Positions 29,355-39,163 of a stretch of 64,000 bases of DNA are shown here, in pieces. The notes below the pieces were generated by a model. That model had not been told where the DNA came from, did no database searches, and worked only from the letters and a program-made list of their open reading frames with translations. How positions within the stretch are numbered: the stretch's first letter is position 1; each line of letters starts with the position of its first letter. The position numbers and the translations under genes are program-made. The DNA comes from Blautia wexlerae (GTDB taxonomy: Bacteria > Bacillota > Clostridia > Lachnospirales > Lachnospiraceae): positions 1 through 64,000 of the forward strand of contig NZ_JAAIMY010000019.1 of assembly GCF_013300825.1 (NCBI RefSeq), written 5' to 3'.

Positions 29355-30710
29355 TCATCCCTGTGGATTAATTTTCTTCTTTAAGGTCTCGATGGTATTT
29401 TTAAGGTTTTCATCGTTGTTGATTTCTTTTTCAATTTTGTCAATACCGTGCATAATGGTAGTATGATCACGGTTTCCAAGACATTTACCAATAGATTTCA
29501 GAGGGGTTGAGATGATTTCCCTGCATAAATACATAGCAATCTGGCGTGGAGTTACAATTTTGGAGTTACGCTTATTTCCACAGAGGTCATTCACTGTAAC
29601 ATCAAAATGTTCAGCAACCATGGAAATAATATAATCCGGCGTGATGACTTTCTTTTCATCAGGGGAAATAATATCCTTTAACGCCTGTTCGGCAAGTTCA
29701 AGTGTAACTTCTTTTTTTTCAAGTTTGGCAAAAGCCATCACCTTGTTGATCGCGCCTTCCAGTTCGCGGATATTGGATTTAATATTGTTTGCAATGTATT
29801 TGATTACTTCCTCGTTAATATCATATCCATCCATTTCTTCCTTCTTATGAAGAATTGCCATTCGGGTTTCGTAATCCGGCAGTGTGATATCTGCGATCAG
29901 GCCCCATTCAAATCGTGAACGGAAACGTTCTTCCAGGATTTCCATATCTTTTGGAGGTTTATCTGACGAAATAATAATCTGTTTTTTGGCACTGTGCAGG
30001 CTGTTAAAGGTATGGAAAAATTCTTCCTGTGTAGATTCCTTTCCTATAATAAACTGAATATCGTCGACAAGAAGAACATCAATGTTTCTGTATTTTTCAC
30101 GAAACTTGGTCATTGCCGAGTTATTTCCATTACGGATTGTTTCGATCAGTTCGTTGGTAAATTCTTCACTGGTAACGTAAAGTACTTTGCTGTTTTCATC
30201 ATGATCAATAATGAAATGAGCAATAGAATGCATCAGATGAGTTTTTCCCAGACCTGCACCGCCATAGATAAAGAGCGGATTGTAGGTATCACCCGGGGAT
30301 TCGGCAACTGCAAGAGCTGCTGCCTGGGCAAATTTATTATTGCTTCCGACTACAAAGGTATCAAAAGTGTATTTTGGATTCAAATGAGCTTCCTCGCAGC
30401 GTGCGTCCTGAGACTGCGCTTTTGGAGAAACTTCCTCTTTTTTCGGAACATCTTCCGGCAATATGAAATTGATGTCACAGTTTTCCATTCCGGTAACTTC
30501 ACTAATCGTTACCTGAAGTGGAAGTTTGTATTTTTTACTTATATAATTGAGACCTACCTGCTCTGAAGGCACGATAATAGTGACAACATTGTCAACTACT
30601 TCGTAAACAGTAAGTGGTTTTAGCCAGGTATTAAAAGAAACGTCGGACAGATCATGTTCTGTCTTGACGATTTGCAGGATTTCGTCCCATTTTTCCACAA
30701 CTTTGTTCAT
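29355..30710 (-). CDS. dnaA: Chromosomal replication initiator DnaA
   Basis: 451 residues. Domain I helices at the N-terminus, a short linker domain II (about 85-115), AAA+ domain III with Walker A GGAGLGKTHLMH (about 148) and Walker B VLLVDDIQFI, and domain IV with the DNA-binding signature LGNRDHTTIMHGI near the C-terminus. Binds ATP and DnaA boxes and melts the origin. Flanked on both sides by box clusters, the classic arrangement of Firmicutes origins. Confidence 0.99.
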   Translation of the reverse strand: MNKVVEKWDEILQIVKTEHDLSDVSFNTWLKPLTVYEVVDNVVTIIVPSEQVGLNYISKKYKLPLQVTISEVTGMENCDINFILPEDVPKKEEVSPKAQSQDARCEEAHLNPKYTFDTFVVGSNNKFAQAAALAVAESPGDTYNPLFIYGGAGLGKTHLMHSIAHFIIDHDENSKVLYVTSEEFTNELIETIRNGNNSAMTKFREKYRNIDVLLVDDIQFIIGKESTQEEFFHTFNSLHSAKKQIIISSDKPPKDMEILEERFRSRFEWGLIADITLPDYETRMAILHKKEEMDGYDINEEVIKYIANNIKSNIRELEGAINKVMAFAKLEKKEVTLELAEQALKDIISPDEKKVITPDYIISMVAEHFDVTVNDLCGNKRNSKIVTPRQIAMYLCREIISTPLKSIGKCLGNRDHTTIMHGIDKIEKEINNDENLKNTIETLKKKINPQG

Positions 30711-31185
30711 TTTCTGGTTCTCCCGGTTCGTATTACTTCTATATTAAGTGTGTATTGATAATATTGAGTTTTCCACAAACTCTGACCGTATTCTTAAAAA
30801 AGACATAAATATCCTTATATATATTATAATAAAATGCCTGTTTTCGCAATGTATATTTGAGGGAAATGTGGAAAAAAAGTTATCCCCACTTTTTATGTGG
30901 ATTAGTGTGGATAACAGTGGAAAAGCCAATTCCGGTTACCATAATGTGACGTTATTCTTTTAAAAACGATAAAAAATGGGGATAATTTTATGCACAGTAA
31001 GAAAAGTAGAAATAAAAGCATTTTTTTGAAGATATGTGTAAAATAGACAGGAGAAAGTGGAAAGATATATAGGTATTCCACAAGTTATCCACAAGTTATC
31101 CACAAAATGTGGATAATATTACGTAAACCAATTATGTAATCCACAATGGCATAAAAAACCATTTAAATCTTTGTGTAAATAATAC
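30711..31185. other. Main origin segment (oriC) between dnaA and rpmH
   Basis: DnaA boxes matching TTWTNCACA: 30769-30777 (+), 30867-30875 (-), 30906-30914 (-), and a tight trio 31085-31093 (+), 31096-31104 (+), 31108-31116 (-), the trio and 30906 being perfect TTATCCACA. A near match lies at 30880-30888. AT-rich stretches at 30800-30845 and 30960-31070 could be the unwinding element. Coding strands diverge here, minus to the left and plus to the right, which supports the origin call. Confidence 0.9.
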
Positions 31186-31214
31186 TTGACGAATCCACCC
31201 TTTATGAATATAAT
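31186..31214 (+). promoter_or_regulatory. rpmH promoter
   Basis: TTGACG (31186-31191), a 17-bp spacer and a perfect TATAAT (31209-31214), about 120 bp before rpmH and just outside the last DnaA box. Confidence 0.82.
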
Positions 31215-31333
31215 TGAAATGATGTTCTAATAAGTAAAGTTGGCGGGCAGGAGAGCTGTAGAATTCGGTGTCTGTCATACTTAAAAAGTTACAAAATTTA
31301 ACATGGATAATAGATAAAGGAGGTGCTTTACCT

Positions 31334-31468
31334 ATGAAAATGACATTTCAGCCAAAAAAGAGATCCAGAGCAAAAGTTCATGGTTTCAGAGCTCGTATGA
31401 GCACAAAGGGTGGTCGTAAAGTATTAGCTGCCAGAAGATTAAAAGGAAGAAAGCATTTATCAGCCTAA
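31334..31468 (+). CDS. rpmH: 50S ribosomal protein L34
   Basis: 44 residues, very basic ([19 protein letters not shown]...), matching L34 throughout. The frame is open further upstream, but the ATG at 31334 follows GGAGGTG with good spacing and gives the exact family length. First gene of the rpmH-rnpA-yidD-yidC-jag block. Confidence 0.98.
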   Translation: MKMTFQPKKRSRAKVHGFRARMSTKGGRKVLAARRLKGRKHLSA

Positions 31469-31531
31469 GAATAAGACCGCAGTTATGTGGTCTTTTCTTC
31501 TCTTAAAAAAGAGATCAGGAAAGGGGATTCT

Positions 31532-31903
31532 ATGCAAAGATCAGAGTCCTTAAAAAAAAATCAAGATTTTCAAAAAGTATACAGAAATGGAACATCAAAA
31601 GGTAATCGGTATCTGGTGATGTACGTACTGAAAAATCAGTACATGAAGAATCGTCTGGGAATATCAGTAAGTAAAAAAGTAGGGAATAGTGTGGTTCGCC
31701 ACAGACTCACCAGATTGATAAGAGAAAGTTATCGGTTGAATGAAGCGGAATTTGAAAACAGTTTGGACATTGTAGTAGTTGCACGCCCACAGGCAAAGGA
31801 CAGGACCTATCATGAGATAGAGAGCGCACTGATGCATCTGGCGGGAAAGCACTGCATAGCAGGTAAGAACAATGATAAAGAAGTTTCTGATCAGAATAAT
31901 TAA
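31532..31903 (+). CDS. rnpA: Ribonuclease P protein component
   Basis: 123 residues from the ATG at 31532 (AGGAAAGGGG site); the open frame begins 45 bp earlier without a good ribosome site. It binds the RNase P RNA and improves 5' maturation of tRNAs. The RNR signature is visible as [31 protein letters not shown]. Its end overlaps yidD by 32 bp. Confidence 0.96.
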   Translation: MQRSESLKKNQDFQKVYRNGTSKGNRYLVMYVLKNQYMKNRLGISVSKKVGNSVVRHRLTRLIRESYRLNEAEFENSLDIVVVARPQAKDRTYHEIESALMHLAGKHCIAGKNNDKEVSDQNN

Positions 31904-32084
31904 ACTCTATCAAAAGTATTTGTCACCGATGAAGAGAACAAAATGTCCTTATATTCCCACATGTTCTCAATATGGTTTAGAAGCAATCGAAAAATATGGT
32001 GCATTAAAGGGTGGTCTTCTTGCGGTATGGAGGATACTTCGCTGTAATCCTTTTTCCCACGGAGGCTATGACCCTGTACCGTAA
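31872..32084 (+). CDS. yidD: Membrane protein insertion efficiency factor YidD
   Basis: 70 residues with the family pattern: an amphipathic N-terminus ([18 protein letters not shown]), three conserved cysteines in [12 protein letters not shown] and RCNPF, and the end HGGYDPVP. It assists YidC-dependent membrane insertion. It starts inside the end of rnpA and precedes yidC by 75 bp. Confidence 0.95.
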   Translation: MIKKFLIRIIKLYQKYLSPMKRTKCPYIPTCSQYGLEAIEKYGALKGGLLAVWRILRCNPFSHGGYDPVP

Positions 32085-32159
32085 AGACAGGAATGTACTT
32101 GAAAATTGAATATTGATCGATCGAAGGAACCTCCTGTCATTTATGGATTCTAGGAGGAA

Positions 32160-33461
32160 ATGAACTTGGAAATGATTTTAGCGACAAAGAGCAGCACTCC
32201 TATCATTGGTCAGCTTGCGACCGTTATGGGATGGATCATGGATGGTATTTACAGATTGCTGAATATCTTTGGAATTCAGAATATCGGTCTTTGTATTATC
32301 ATCTTTAGTATCCTTATTTATGCTCTTATGACCCCACTGCAGATCAAACAGCAGAAATTCTCTAAGCTGAGTGCGATTATGCAGCCGGAACTTCAGAAAA
32401 TTCAGAAGAAGTACAAGGGAAAAAACAATGATACTGCTGCAATGCAGAAAATGCAGGAGGAAACACAGGCTGTATATCAGAAATACGGTGTATCTCCTAC
32501 AGGAAGCTGTGTACAGCTTGCAATCCAGTTCCCTATTTTGATGGCCTTATATCAGGTAATTTATAAAATTCCGGCATATGTAGGAAGTGTAAGGGATATC
32601 CTTGCATCTGCAGTTACCAGTATTACAGGTGTAAACGGATATACAGATATCCTTCAGCAGTTTATCACAGATAATAAGATGACAAGAGTTCAGCTTATTA
32701 TGGATGGAAGTAAAGCTACAAGTAATTCAGTCACAGACTTTTTGTATGCATTATCACCTTCTCAGTGGAAAACACTTGCTGAGACAAGCCAGTTTGCAGG
32801 ATTTACTGATACACTGAACAGCACTGCAAAAGAGATTTCACATGTGCAGAATTTCTTTGGTCTGAATATCGCTGATCAGCCACTGACTTATATGAAAGCA
32901 GTTTTTGCAGGAGGATCTGTTCTTCTGGCAATCATTGCGATTCTTATTCCGATACTTGCATGGGCTACACAGATGATCAACTTAAAGCTGATGCCTCAGG
33001 CAGCACAGCAGAACGGCGATTCACAGCAGGATGCAATGATGAACTCCATGAAGACAATGAATATGGTAATGCCGTTGATGTCAGCAGTATTCTGTTTCAC
33101 ATTCCCTGTAGGTCTTGGTATTTACTGGGTAGCAAGTGCAGCAGTAAGAAGTGTGCAGCAGGTTGTTATCAATAAAAAGATGGATAAGATCCAGATTGAA
33201 GACCTGATCAGTGAGAATATGAAGAAGATGGAAAAGAAGCGTGAGAAAGCGGGACTTCCACCTCAGAAGATTACAAATCAGGCCCATCAGAGCGCCAAGA
33301 ATATCAATAAGATTGAAAAAGGCAGCAGCAATACAAATGTTGAGACAAGAGCCAAGAAGGTTGAAGAAGCTTACAAAGACGCTGCGAATGCAAAACCTGG
33401 CAGCATTACTGCAAAAGCCAATCTGGTAAAAGCATTTGATGAGCGTAATAAGAAGAAGTAG
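32160..33461 (+). CDS. yidC: Membrane protein insertase YidC/OxaA
   Basis: 433 residues of the Gram-positive YidC type, without the large periplasmic domain. A conserved core of about five membrane segments inserts and folds membrane proteins with or without SecYEG; GSCVQLAIQFPILMALYQVIY is within it. The region about 160-215 is an unusual soluble insert, and the tail after residue 345 is long and basic. The ATG at 32160 is only 2 nt from AGGAGG; TTG at 32166 has better spacing, so the true start may be two codons later. It has no obvious lipobox Cys. Confidence 0.95.
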   Translation: MNLEMILATKSSTPIIGQLATVMGWIMDGIYRLLNIFGIQNIGLCIIIFSILIYALMTPLQIKQQKFSKLSAIMQPELQKIQKKYKGKNNDTAAMQKMQEETQAVYQKYGVSPTGSCVQLAIQFPILMALYQVIYKIPAYVGSVRDILASAVTSITGVNGYTDILQQFITDNKMTRVQLIMDGSKATSNSVTDFLYALSPSQWKTLAETSQFAGFTDTLNSTAKEISHVQNFFGLNIADQPLTYMKAVFAGGSVLLAIIAILIPILAWATQMINLKLMPQAAQQNGDSQQDAMMNSMKTMNMVMPLMSAVFCFTFPVGLGIYWVASAAVRSVQQVVINKKMDKIQIEDLISENMKKMEKKREKAGLPPQKITNQAHQSAKNINKIEKGSSNTNVETRAKKVEEAYKDAANAKPGSITAKANLVKAFDERNKKK

Positions 33462-33481
33462 TCAGGAACGGAGGGGTTGGC

Positions 33482-34423
33482 ATGGAGGATTATATCCAGT
33501 TTTCAGCGAAAACAAAGAGTGAAGCAATTACAAAAGCATGTATCGAGTTTGGCGTATCCAGTGACCAGCTTGAGATTCAGGTAATAAGTGAAGGCAGCAA
33601 CGGATTTTTCGGAATCGGAAGCAAGCCTGCAGTAATTAAGGTTCGTAAGATTGAGCCGGTTTCTGAGGAAGAAGAAATGAAGGAGATCGTAGAGACAGTG
33701 AAACTCGATTCCTTCAAAGAGGAAGCCCCGGTTCAGGAAGAAAAGAAAACGGAAGCTATAAAACCGGTAAAGAAAGAAATCAAAGAGCCGAAAGCTGTTT
33801 CTGAGAAACCAAGACAGCCAAAACCTGTAAAGGAAAGGGCCGCAAAAGAAAAACAGCCGAGAGAATTCAGAGAGCCAAAAGAGAAACAAGTCAGAGAAAA
33901 GACGGCTAAACCGGTAAAACCGGCAAAGCCTGTTGAGATTCTTACAGATCCGGAAGAAATTAAAGAAGTAGAAAACAGAGCAAAGGTATTCCTTCGTGAT
34001 GTATTTGCGTCCATGAATCTTGGAGAAGTAGAGATTACATCTGAATATAACACAACGGACGGAAGTCTGGAAGTTGACTTTGAAGGCGAAGATATGGGAA
34101 TCCTTATCGGCAAGAGAGGCCAGACTCTGGATTCTCTTCAGTATCTGACGAGTCTTGTGGTAAATAAAGGTAAATCAAATTACATTCGTGTAAAACTTGA
34201 TACAGAAGATTACCGCAAGCGTCGTAAAGAAACTCTTGAGAACCTTGCAAGAGGTATTGCTTATAAAGTAAGAAAAACCCGCAAGCCGGTTATTCTTGAG
34301 CCAATGAATCCTTATGAGAGAAGAATTATCCATTCTGCTCTTCAGGGAAATAAATTCGTTGAGACAGTCAGTGAGGGTGAAGAGCCTTACCGTCATGTAG
34401 TGGTAAAATTAAAAAGAAATTAG
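33482..34423 (+). CDS. jag: Jag/KhpB RNA-binding protein
   Basis: 313 residues: a Jag-N domain (1-52), a long Lys/Glu/Pro-rich linker (about 60-155), a KH domain with GILIGKRGQTLDSLQYL (about 205) and an R3H domain ending in RHVVVKLKRN. Members bind RNA and affect cell elongation and envelope synthesis (KhpB/EloR in pneumococcus). It follows yidC (spoIIIJ) by 20 bp, as in most Firmicutes. Confidence 0.95.
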   Translation: MEDYIQFSAKTKSEAITKACIEFGVSSDQLEIQVISEGSNGFFGIGSKPAVIKVRKIEPVSEEEEMKEIVETVKLDSFKEEAPVQEEKKTEAIKPVKKEIKEPKAVSEKPRQPKPVKERAAKEKQPREFREPKEKQVREKTAKPVKPAKPVEILTDPEEIKEVENRAKVFLRDVFASMNLGEVEITSEYNTTDGSLEVDFEGEDMGILIGKRGQTLDSLQYLTSLVVNKGKSNYIRVKLDTEDYRKRRKETLENLARGIAYKVRKTRKPVILEPMNPYERRIIHSALQGNKFVETVSEGEEPYRHVVVKLKRN

Positions 34424-34451
34424 TAATATGACTGCTTCATTGCAGATATGA

Positions 34452-34530
34452 AAAAAGAATGTTATTCTAGGTGAAAGCGTGAATAACACGTAACTTTGCG
34501 TGTGTACTTTTGCCTGGAGTAACATTTTTA
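34452..34530 (+). terminator. Terminator after jag
   Basis: Long imperfect hairpin: GAATGTTATTCTAGG pairs with CCTGGAGTAACATT and is followed by a T run; an inner arm (GTGTTATTCACG-type) lies in the loop. It ends the rpmH-jag block. The remaining gap to mnmE shows a small GTTCCG/CGGAAC hairpin near 34649 and no gene. Confidence 0.75.
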
Positions 34531-34700
34531 TTTTACAGAAAGTCTTGTATATATACCAGAGAGATTACACACTTGCAGAAAAAAATAACAGCAGTCAGTG
34601 TGATTTTCCTGTTATGTATATAAGATGACAGAATTATTGTAACAGTCTACTGTTCCGCAGGGACGGAACTATTATAGAACAGGCAAGTGAGGAGAAAAAA

Positions 34701-36074
34701 ATGGAAACAACAATCGCAGCAATTTCCACAGCCATGAGTGCGTCCGGAATCGGAATCATCCGTATCAGCGGTGAGAATGCCATGGATGTGATTTCCCGTA
34801 TCTACAGATCAAAAGGCGGGAAGAAAAAAATAAAAGAAGTTCCGACTCATACCATTCATTATGGATATATTTATGATGGAGAGGAACTGATTGATGAGGT
34901 TCTGGTAATGATCATGCATGCACCGAGGACTTTTACAGGAGAAGATACAGTAGAAATAGATTGTCATGGTGGTGTATATGCTATGCAGAGGGTTTTGGAT
35001 ACAGTGCTGAAAAATGGTGCCGAAATTGCAGAACCAGGAGAATTTACCAAACGTGCCTTCCTGAACGGACGGATGGATCTGTCCCAGGCAGAGGCTGTTA
35101 TGGATGTTATACAGGCGAAAAATGAATATGCGCTTCGCAGTTCCATGGATCAGTTAAAAGGTTCTGTGCAGAAAGCAATCCGAAATATCAGAGAAAAGCT
35201 GATTTATCACATTGCATATATAGAATCGGCACTGGATGATCCGGAACATATCAGTCTGGATGGATATCCCCAGGAACTTCTGGAAGTTGTGGATAATGAA
35301 CAGAAAGAAGTGAAGCGCCTGTTGAAAACTTCTTCTGACGGAAAGATGATCCAGGAGGGAATCCAGACAGTTATCCTCGGAAAACCAAATGCCGGAAAAT
35401 CCTCACTGTTAAATCTTCTGATCGGAGAAAACAGGGCTATTGTGACAGATATTGCAGGAACGACCAGAGACATTCTGGAGGAATATATCACACTTCATGG
35501 AATATCTCTGAAGATTATTGATACAGCTGGAATCCGGGAAACAAAGGATATTGTGGAAAAAATAGGGGTAGACAGAGCCAGAGAAATGGCACAGAAAGCA
35601 GATCTGATTCTTTATGTAGTGGATTCTTCTGTTCCGCTTGACGAAAATGATGAAGAAATCATGGAAATGCTTACTGGAAAAAAGGCGATTATCCTGTATA
35701 ATAAAACTGATCTTCAGCCGGAAATCCAGCCGGAAATCCTGGAAGAAAAAACAGGACATCCGGTAATTCCGATTTCTGCAAAAGAAGAAAAAGGCATTAC
35801 AGAACTGGAAGAACAGATTAAAGATATGTTTTTTGGAGGAGAGATTTCCTTTAATGATGAGGTATATATTACAAATGCCCGTCATAAAGCAGCATTGGAA
35901 GAGGCTGACAGAAGCCTTGATCTGGTCAGAAACAGTATCGAAATGGGAATGTCGGAAGATTTCTTTTCTATAGATCTTATGAATGCATATGAAAATCTGG
36001 GTAAGATCCTCGGAGAGTCTGTTGGTGAAGATCTGGTAAATGAGATATTCAGCAAGTTTTGCATGGGTAAATAA
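34701..36074 (+). CDS. mnmE: tRNA modification GTPase MnmE
   Basis: 457 residues. With MnmG it installs the carboxymethylaminomethyl group on U34 of certain tRNAs using a folate-bound one-carbon unit. The G domain (about 220-380) has GKPNAGKSSLL, the DTAGI switch and NKTD; the N-terminal folate-binding domain and the C-terminal FCMGK with the catalytic Cys are complete. It is followed by a terminator and then mnmG. Confidence 0.98.
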   Translation: METTIAAISTAMSASGIGIIRISGENAMDVISRIYRSKGGKKKIKEVPTHTIHYGYIYDGEELIDEVLVMIMHAPRTFTGEDTVEIDCHGGVYAMQRVLDTVLKNGAEIAEPGEFTKRAFLNGRMDLSQAEAVMDVIQAKNEYALRSSMDQLKGSVQKAIRNIREKLIYHIAYIESALDDPEHISLDGYPQELLEVVDNEQKEVKRLLKTSSDGKMIQEGIQTVILGKPNAGKSSLLNLLIGENRAIVTDIAGTTRDILEEYITLHGISLKIIDTAGIRETKDIVEKIGVDRAREMAQKADLILYVVDSSVPLDENDEEIMEMLTGKKAIILYNKTDLQPEIQPEILEEKTGHPVIPISAKEEKGITELEEQIKDMFFGGEISFNDEVYITNARHKAALEEADRSLDLVRNSIEMGMSEDFFSIDLMNAYENLGKILGESVGEDLVNEIFSKFCMGK

Positions 36075-36080
36075 AAATCA

Positions 36081-36103
36081 AAAAATCGCCTTCGGCGATT
36101 TTT
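36081..36103 (+). terminator. Terminator-like hairpin between mnmE and mnmG
   Basis: AAAAATCGCC, loop TTC, GGCGATTTTT: a compact stem with T run 7 bp after mnmE. It may only partly stop transcription into mnmG, 40 bp further on. Confidence 0.75.
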
Positions 36104-36144
36104 GAAAGAATAGGATGAGCAGTTGTAAAATAAAAGGAGACAAA

Positions 36145-38019
36145 ATGAGAACGTTAGTAGAAGATTATGATATTGTTGTAGTTGGTGCCGGTCATGCCGG
36201 ATGTGAAGCAGCACTTGCGGGCGCGCGCCTGGGCCTGAATACAGTGATGTTTACTGTAAGTGTAGACAGTATCGCATTAATGCCATGTAACCCGAACGTA
36301 GGCGGCAGTTCCAAAGGCCATCTGGTAAGAGAGCTTGATGCCCTGGGCGGTGAAATGGGAAAAAATATTGACAAGACCTTTATCCAGTCCAAAATGCTTA
36401 ACTGTTCCAAAGGACCTGCAGTGCACTCCTTACGTGCGCAGGCTGACAAACAGGCATACAGCAATGAAATGAGAAAAACGCTTGAAAATACACCTAATCT
36501 GACTATTAAACAGGGAGAAGTAACAAAACTTCTGGTCGAGGACGGAAAGATTACAGGGGTAAAAACATATTCCGGTGCAACTTATAACTGTAAAGCAGTG
36601 GTCCTCTGTACAGGAACTTATTTAAAAGCAAGATGTATTTACGGTGATGTAAGTAATTATACAGGACCAAACGGACTGCAGGCAGCCAACTACCTGACTG
36701 ATTCTCTGAAAGAGCTGGGAATTGAAATGTTCCGTTTTAAAACAGGAACACCTGCCCGTATTGCTGGAAATACAATTGACTACAGCAAAATGGAGGAACA
36801 GTTTGGAGATGAGAGAGTTGTACCATTTTCATTCTCAACTAATCCGGAAGATGTTCAGATAGAGCAGAAATCCTGCTGGCTGACATATACAAATGAGAAA
36901 ACTCATGAGATCATTCGTGCAAACCTTGACCGTTCTCCGTTGTATTCCGGTATGATCGAAGGAACTGGTCCGCGTTATTGTCCGTCAATTGAAGATAAAG
37001 TAGTCCGTTTTGCAGATAAGAACCGTCATCAGGTATTTATTGAGCCGGAAGGCCTCTATACAAATGAGATGTATATCGGTGGAATGTCCAGTTCTCTGCC
37101 GGAAGATGTGCAGGAAGAAATGTATCATTCCGTACCGGGACTGGAACATGCAAAAATCGTTAAAAATGCATATGCCATCGAATATGACTGTATTAATCCA
37201 CGTCAGTTATATCCTACACTGGAATTTAAGAAAATCAAAGGACTGTTCAGCGGTGGTCAGTTTAACGGAAGTTCAGGGTATGAAGAAGCAGCGGCGCAGG
37301 GACTGATCGCAGGAATTAATGCTGCTCTGGAAGTTAAAGGTCAGGAACAGCTGATTCTTGACCGTTCTGAGGCTTATATTGGTGTTCTTATTGATGATCT
37401 GGTAACAAAAGAAAACCATGAGCCATACAGAATGATGACCAGCAGAGCGGAGTACAGATTACTTCTCCGACAGGACAATGCGGATCTGAGACTTCGTAAA
37501 AAGGGATATCAGGCAGGGCTCATCAGTGAAGAGGATTATCAGAAAATCCTTACGAAAGAAGAACAGATAAAAACAGAGATCAGCAGAGTAGAACATACAA
37601 ATATCGGAGCAAACAAAGAGGTTCAGACCCTTCTGGAAAGTTATAACAGCACACCGCTGAAATCCGGAACCACTCTGGCAGAACTGATCCGCCGTCCGGA
37701 ACTTTCTTATGAAGCAATCAAACCACTTGATAAAGAACGTCCGGAGCTGCCATGGGATGTACAGGAACAGGTTGACATTAACATCAAGTATGATGGATAT
37801 ATCCGCAGACAGTTAAAACAGGTAGAACAGTTTAAGAAACTGGAAGCAAAGAAAATCCCGACAGATCTTGATTATGAGAAAGTTGGAAGCCTGAGAATCG
37901 AAGCACGTCAGAAACTGGAAGCATACAGACCGATTTCAATCGGACAGGCTTCCCGAATTTCAGGAGTTTCTCCTGCTGATATATCAGTTTTACTGGTGTA
38001 TCTTTCCAGTACGAAATAA
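36145..38019 (+). CDS. mnmG: tRNA uridine-5-carboxymethylaminomethyl modification enzyme MnmG
   Basis: 624 residues from the ATG at 36145, preceded by AAAGGAGA; the upstream open frame lacks a site. The FAD-dependent partner of MnmE. FAD-binding [20 protein letters not shown] is at the start, the conserved [13 protein letters not shown] at about 45-58, and the C-terminal helical domain holds the MnmE-binding region. The order mnmE-mnmG-rsmG is conserved near Firmicutes origins. Confidence 0.98.
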   Translation: MRTLVEDYDIVVVGAGHAGCEAALAGARLGLNTVMFTVSVDSIALMPCNPNVGGSSKGHLVRELDALGGEMGKNIDKTFIQSKMLNCSKGPAVHSLRAQADKQAYSNEMRKTLENTPNLTIKQGEVTKLLVEDGKITGVKTYSGATYNCKAVVLCTGTYLKARCIYGDVSNYTGPNGLQAANYLTDSLKELGIEMFRFKTGTPARIAGNTIDYSKMEEQFGDERVVPFSFSTNPEDVQIEQKSCWLTYTNEKTHEIIRANLDRSPLYSGMIEGTGPRYCPSIEDKVVRFADKNRHQVFIEPEGLYTNEMYIGGMSSSLPEDVQEEMYHSVPGLEHAKIVKNAYAIEYDCINPRQLYPTLEFKKIKGLFSGGQFNGSSGYEEAAAQGLIAGINAALEVKGQEQLILDRSEAYIGVLIDDLVTKENHEPYRMMTSRAEYRLLLRQDNADLRLRKKGYQAGLISEEDYQKILTKEEQIKTEISRVEHTNIGANKEVQTLLESYNSTPLKSGTTLAELIRRPELSYEAIKPLDKERPELPWDVQEQVDINIKYDGYIRRQLKQVEQFKKLEAKKIPTDLDYEKVGSLRIEARQKLEAYRPISIGQASRISGVSPADISVLLVYLSSTK

Positions 38020-38207
38020 TTAATAGAATACGTTTTAATGTACTTATAAAAACGGAAAATTGAAAAAATATTAAAATAGTACAAAAGAACATGCAAAAGA
38101 ACGGAATGACGGACTTTAAATAACAAATAAAATCATAAAAGCACATAAAATAACTCTGTAAGGTGTGCGAAAATAATAAAATAAAGATAGAAAAAGGAGA
38201 ATAATAC

Positions 38208-38930
38208 ATGCCGTATAATCTGACGACATTGGAAAATGGATGCAGAGAACTGGGTATAGAGCTGAGCCAGAAGCAGAAGAATCAGTTTATCCAGTTTTAT
38301 GAATTCCTGGTAGAAAAAAATAAGGTTATGAATCTGACAGGTATTACTGAGTTTGAGGAAGTACTCACAAAGCACTTTCTTGACAGTCTTGCCTGTGTAA
38401 AAGCCATTGATATGACAAAAGTAAAAACAATTATGGACATCGGTACAGGTGCCGGATTTCCAGGTGTGCCTTTGAAAATTGCTTTTCCACATCTGGAGGC
38501 ATGTCTGCTGGATTCTCTGAAAAAGAGGGTAAACTTCCTTGAGGAAAGTTTTGAGCTTCTTGGATTAGAAGGGATTAAGGCGATTCATGGAAGAGCAGAA
38601 GAGTATGCAAAAAATAAAGAGTATCGTGAGAAATATGATCTCTGTGTATCCAGGGCAGTATCAAACCTTGCAACTCTGTCAGAATATTGTCTTCCTTATG
38701 TAAAGACAGGAGGAACTTTCATTTCCTATAAATCAGGAACTGTACAGGAAGAGGCAGAAGAAGCAGAGAAAGCAATCAATATCCTCGGTGGTCAGGTGAA
38801 AGACATCACATACTTTAAATTGCCGGACTCCGAGATTGATCGATCTCTTGTCATTATAAATAAGAAAAAATCTACACCTGGAAAGTATCCGCGTAAAGCA
38901 GGAACACCATTAAAAGAACCATTGTCATAA
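38208..38930 (+). CDS. rsmG: 16S rRNA (guanine527-N7)-methyltransferase
   Basis: 240 residues. It methylates N7 of G527 in the 530 loop of 16S rRNA. The SAM-binding MDIGTGAGFPGVPLKIAFP (about 76-94) and RAVSNLATLSEYCLP (about 145-160) are typical. The AAAAGGAG site is good. It lies 188 bp after mnmG across an A-rich gap in which I see no feature. Confidence 0.96.
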   Translation: MPYNLTTLENGCRELGIELSQKQKNQFIQFYEFLVEKNKVMNLTGITEFEEVLTKHFLDSLACVKAIDMTKVKTIMDIGTGAGFPGVPLKIAFPHLEACLLDSLKKRVNFLEESFELLGLEGIKAIHGRAEEYAKNKEYREKYDLCVSRAVSNLATLSEYCLPYVKTGGTFISYKSGTVQEEAEEAEKAINILGGQVKDITYFKLPDSEIDRSLVIINKKKSTPGKYPRKAGTPLKEPLS

Positions 38931-38944
38931 TAAATCTATGTATA

Positions 38945-39002
38945 GTTGTCTCATGAAATCTTCTGGCAAAAAATGCCGAGATTTCGGGACAGCTATTTTT
39001 TT
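38945..39002 (+). terminator. Intrinsic terminator after rsmG
   Basis: TGTCTC...GAAATCT pairs with AGATTTC GGGACA (with a 2-nt bulge), followed by TATTTTTTT. It ends the mnm-rsmG group. Confidence 0.85.
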
Positions 39003-39163
39003 CAAACAAACATCACAGAATAATCACACTTTTATCCTAATTTCATCACAACTTCATCATAAACTATTTTTATAGAGATGTCCTCGGGTTCCCCCATTCT
39101 CTGTTTCACCTGGGGACATTTTCTATATTTTATTTTGGCAAAAATTAAGAGGAGGAGAACACA

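Noticed and set aside
35409-35885. 158-codon minus-strand frame inside mnmE
   Set aside because: Shadow of mnmE, whose G motifs are encoded on the plus strand.
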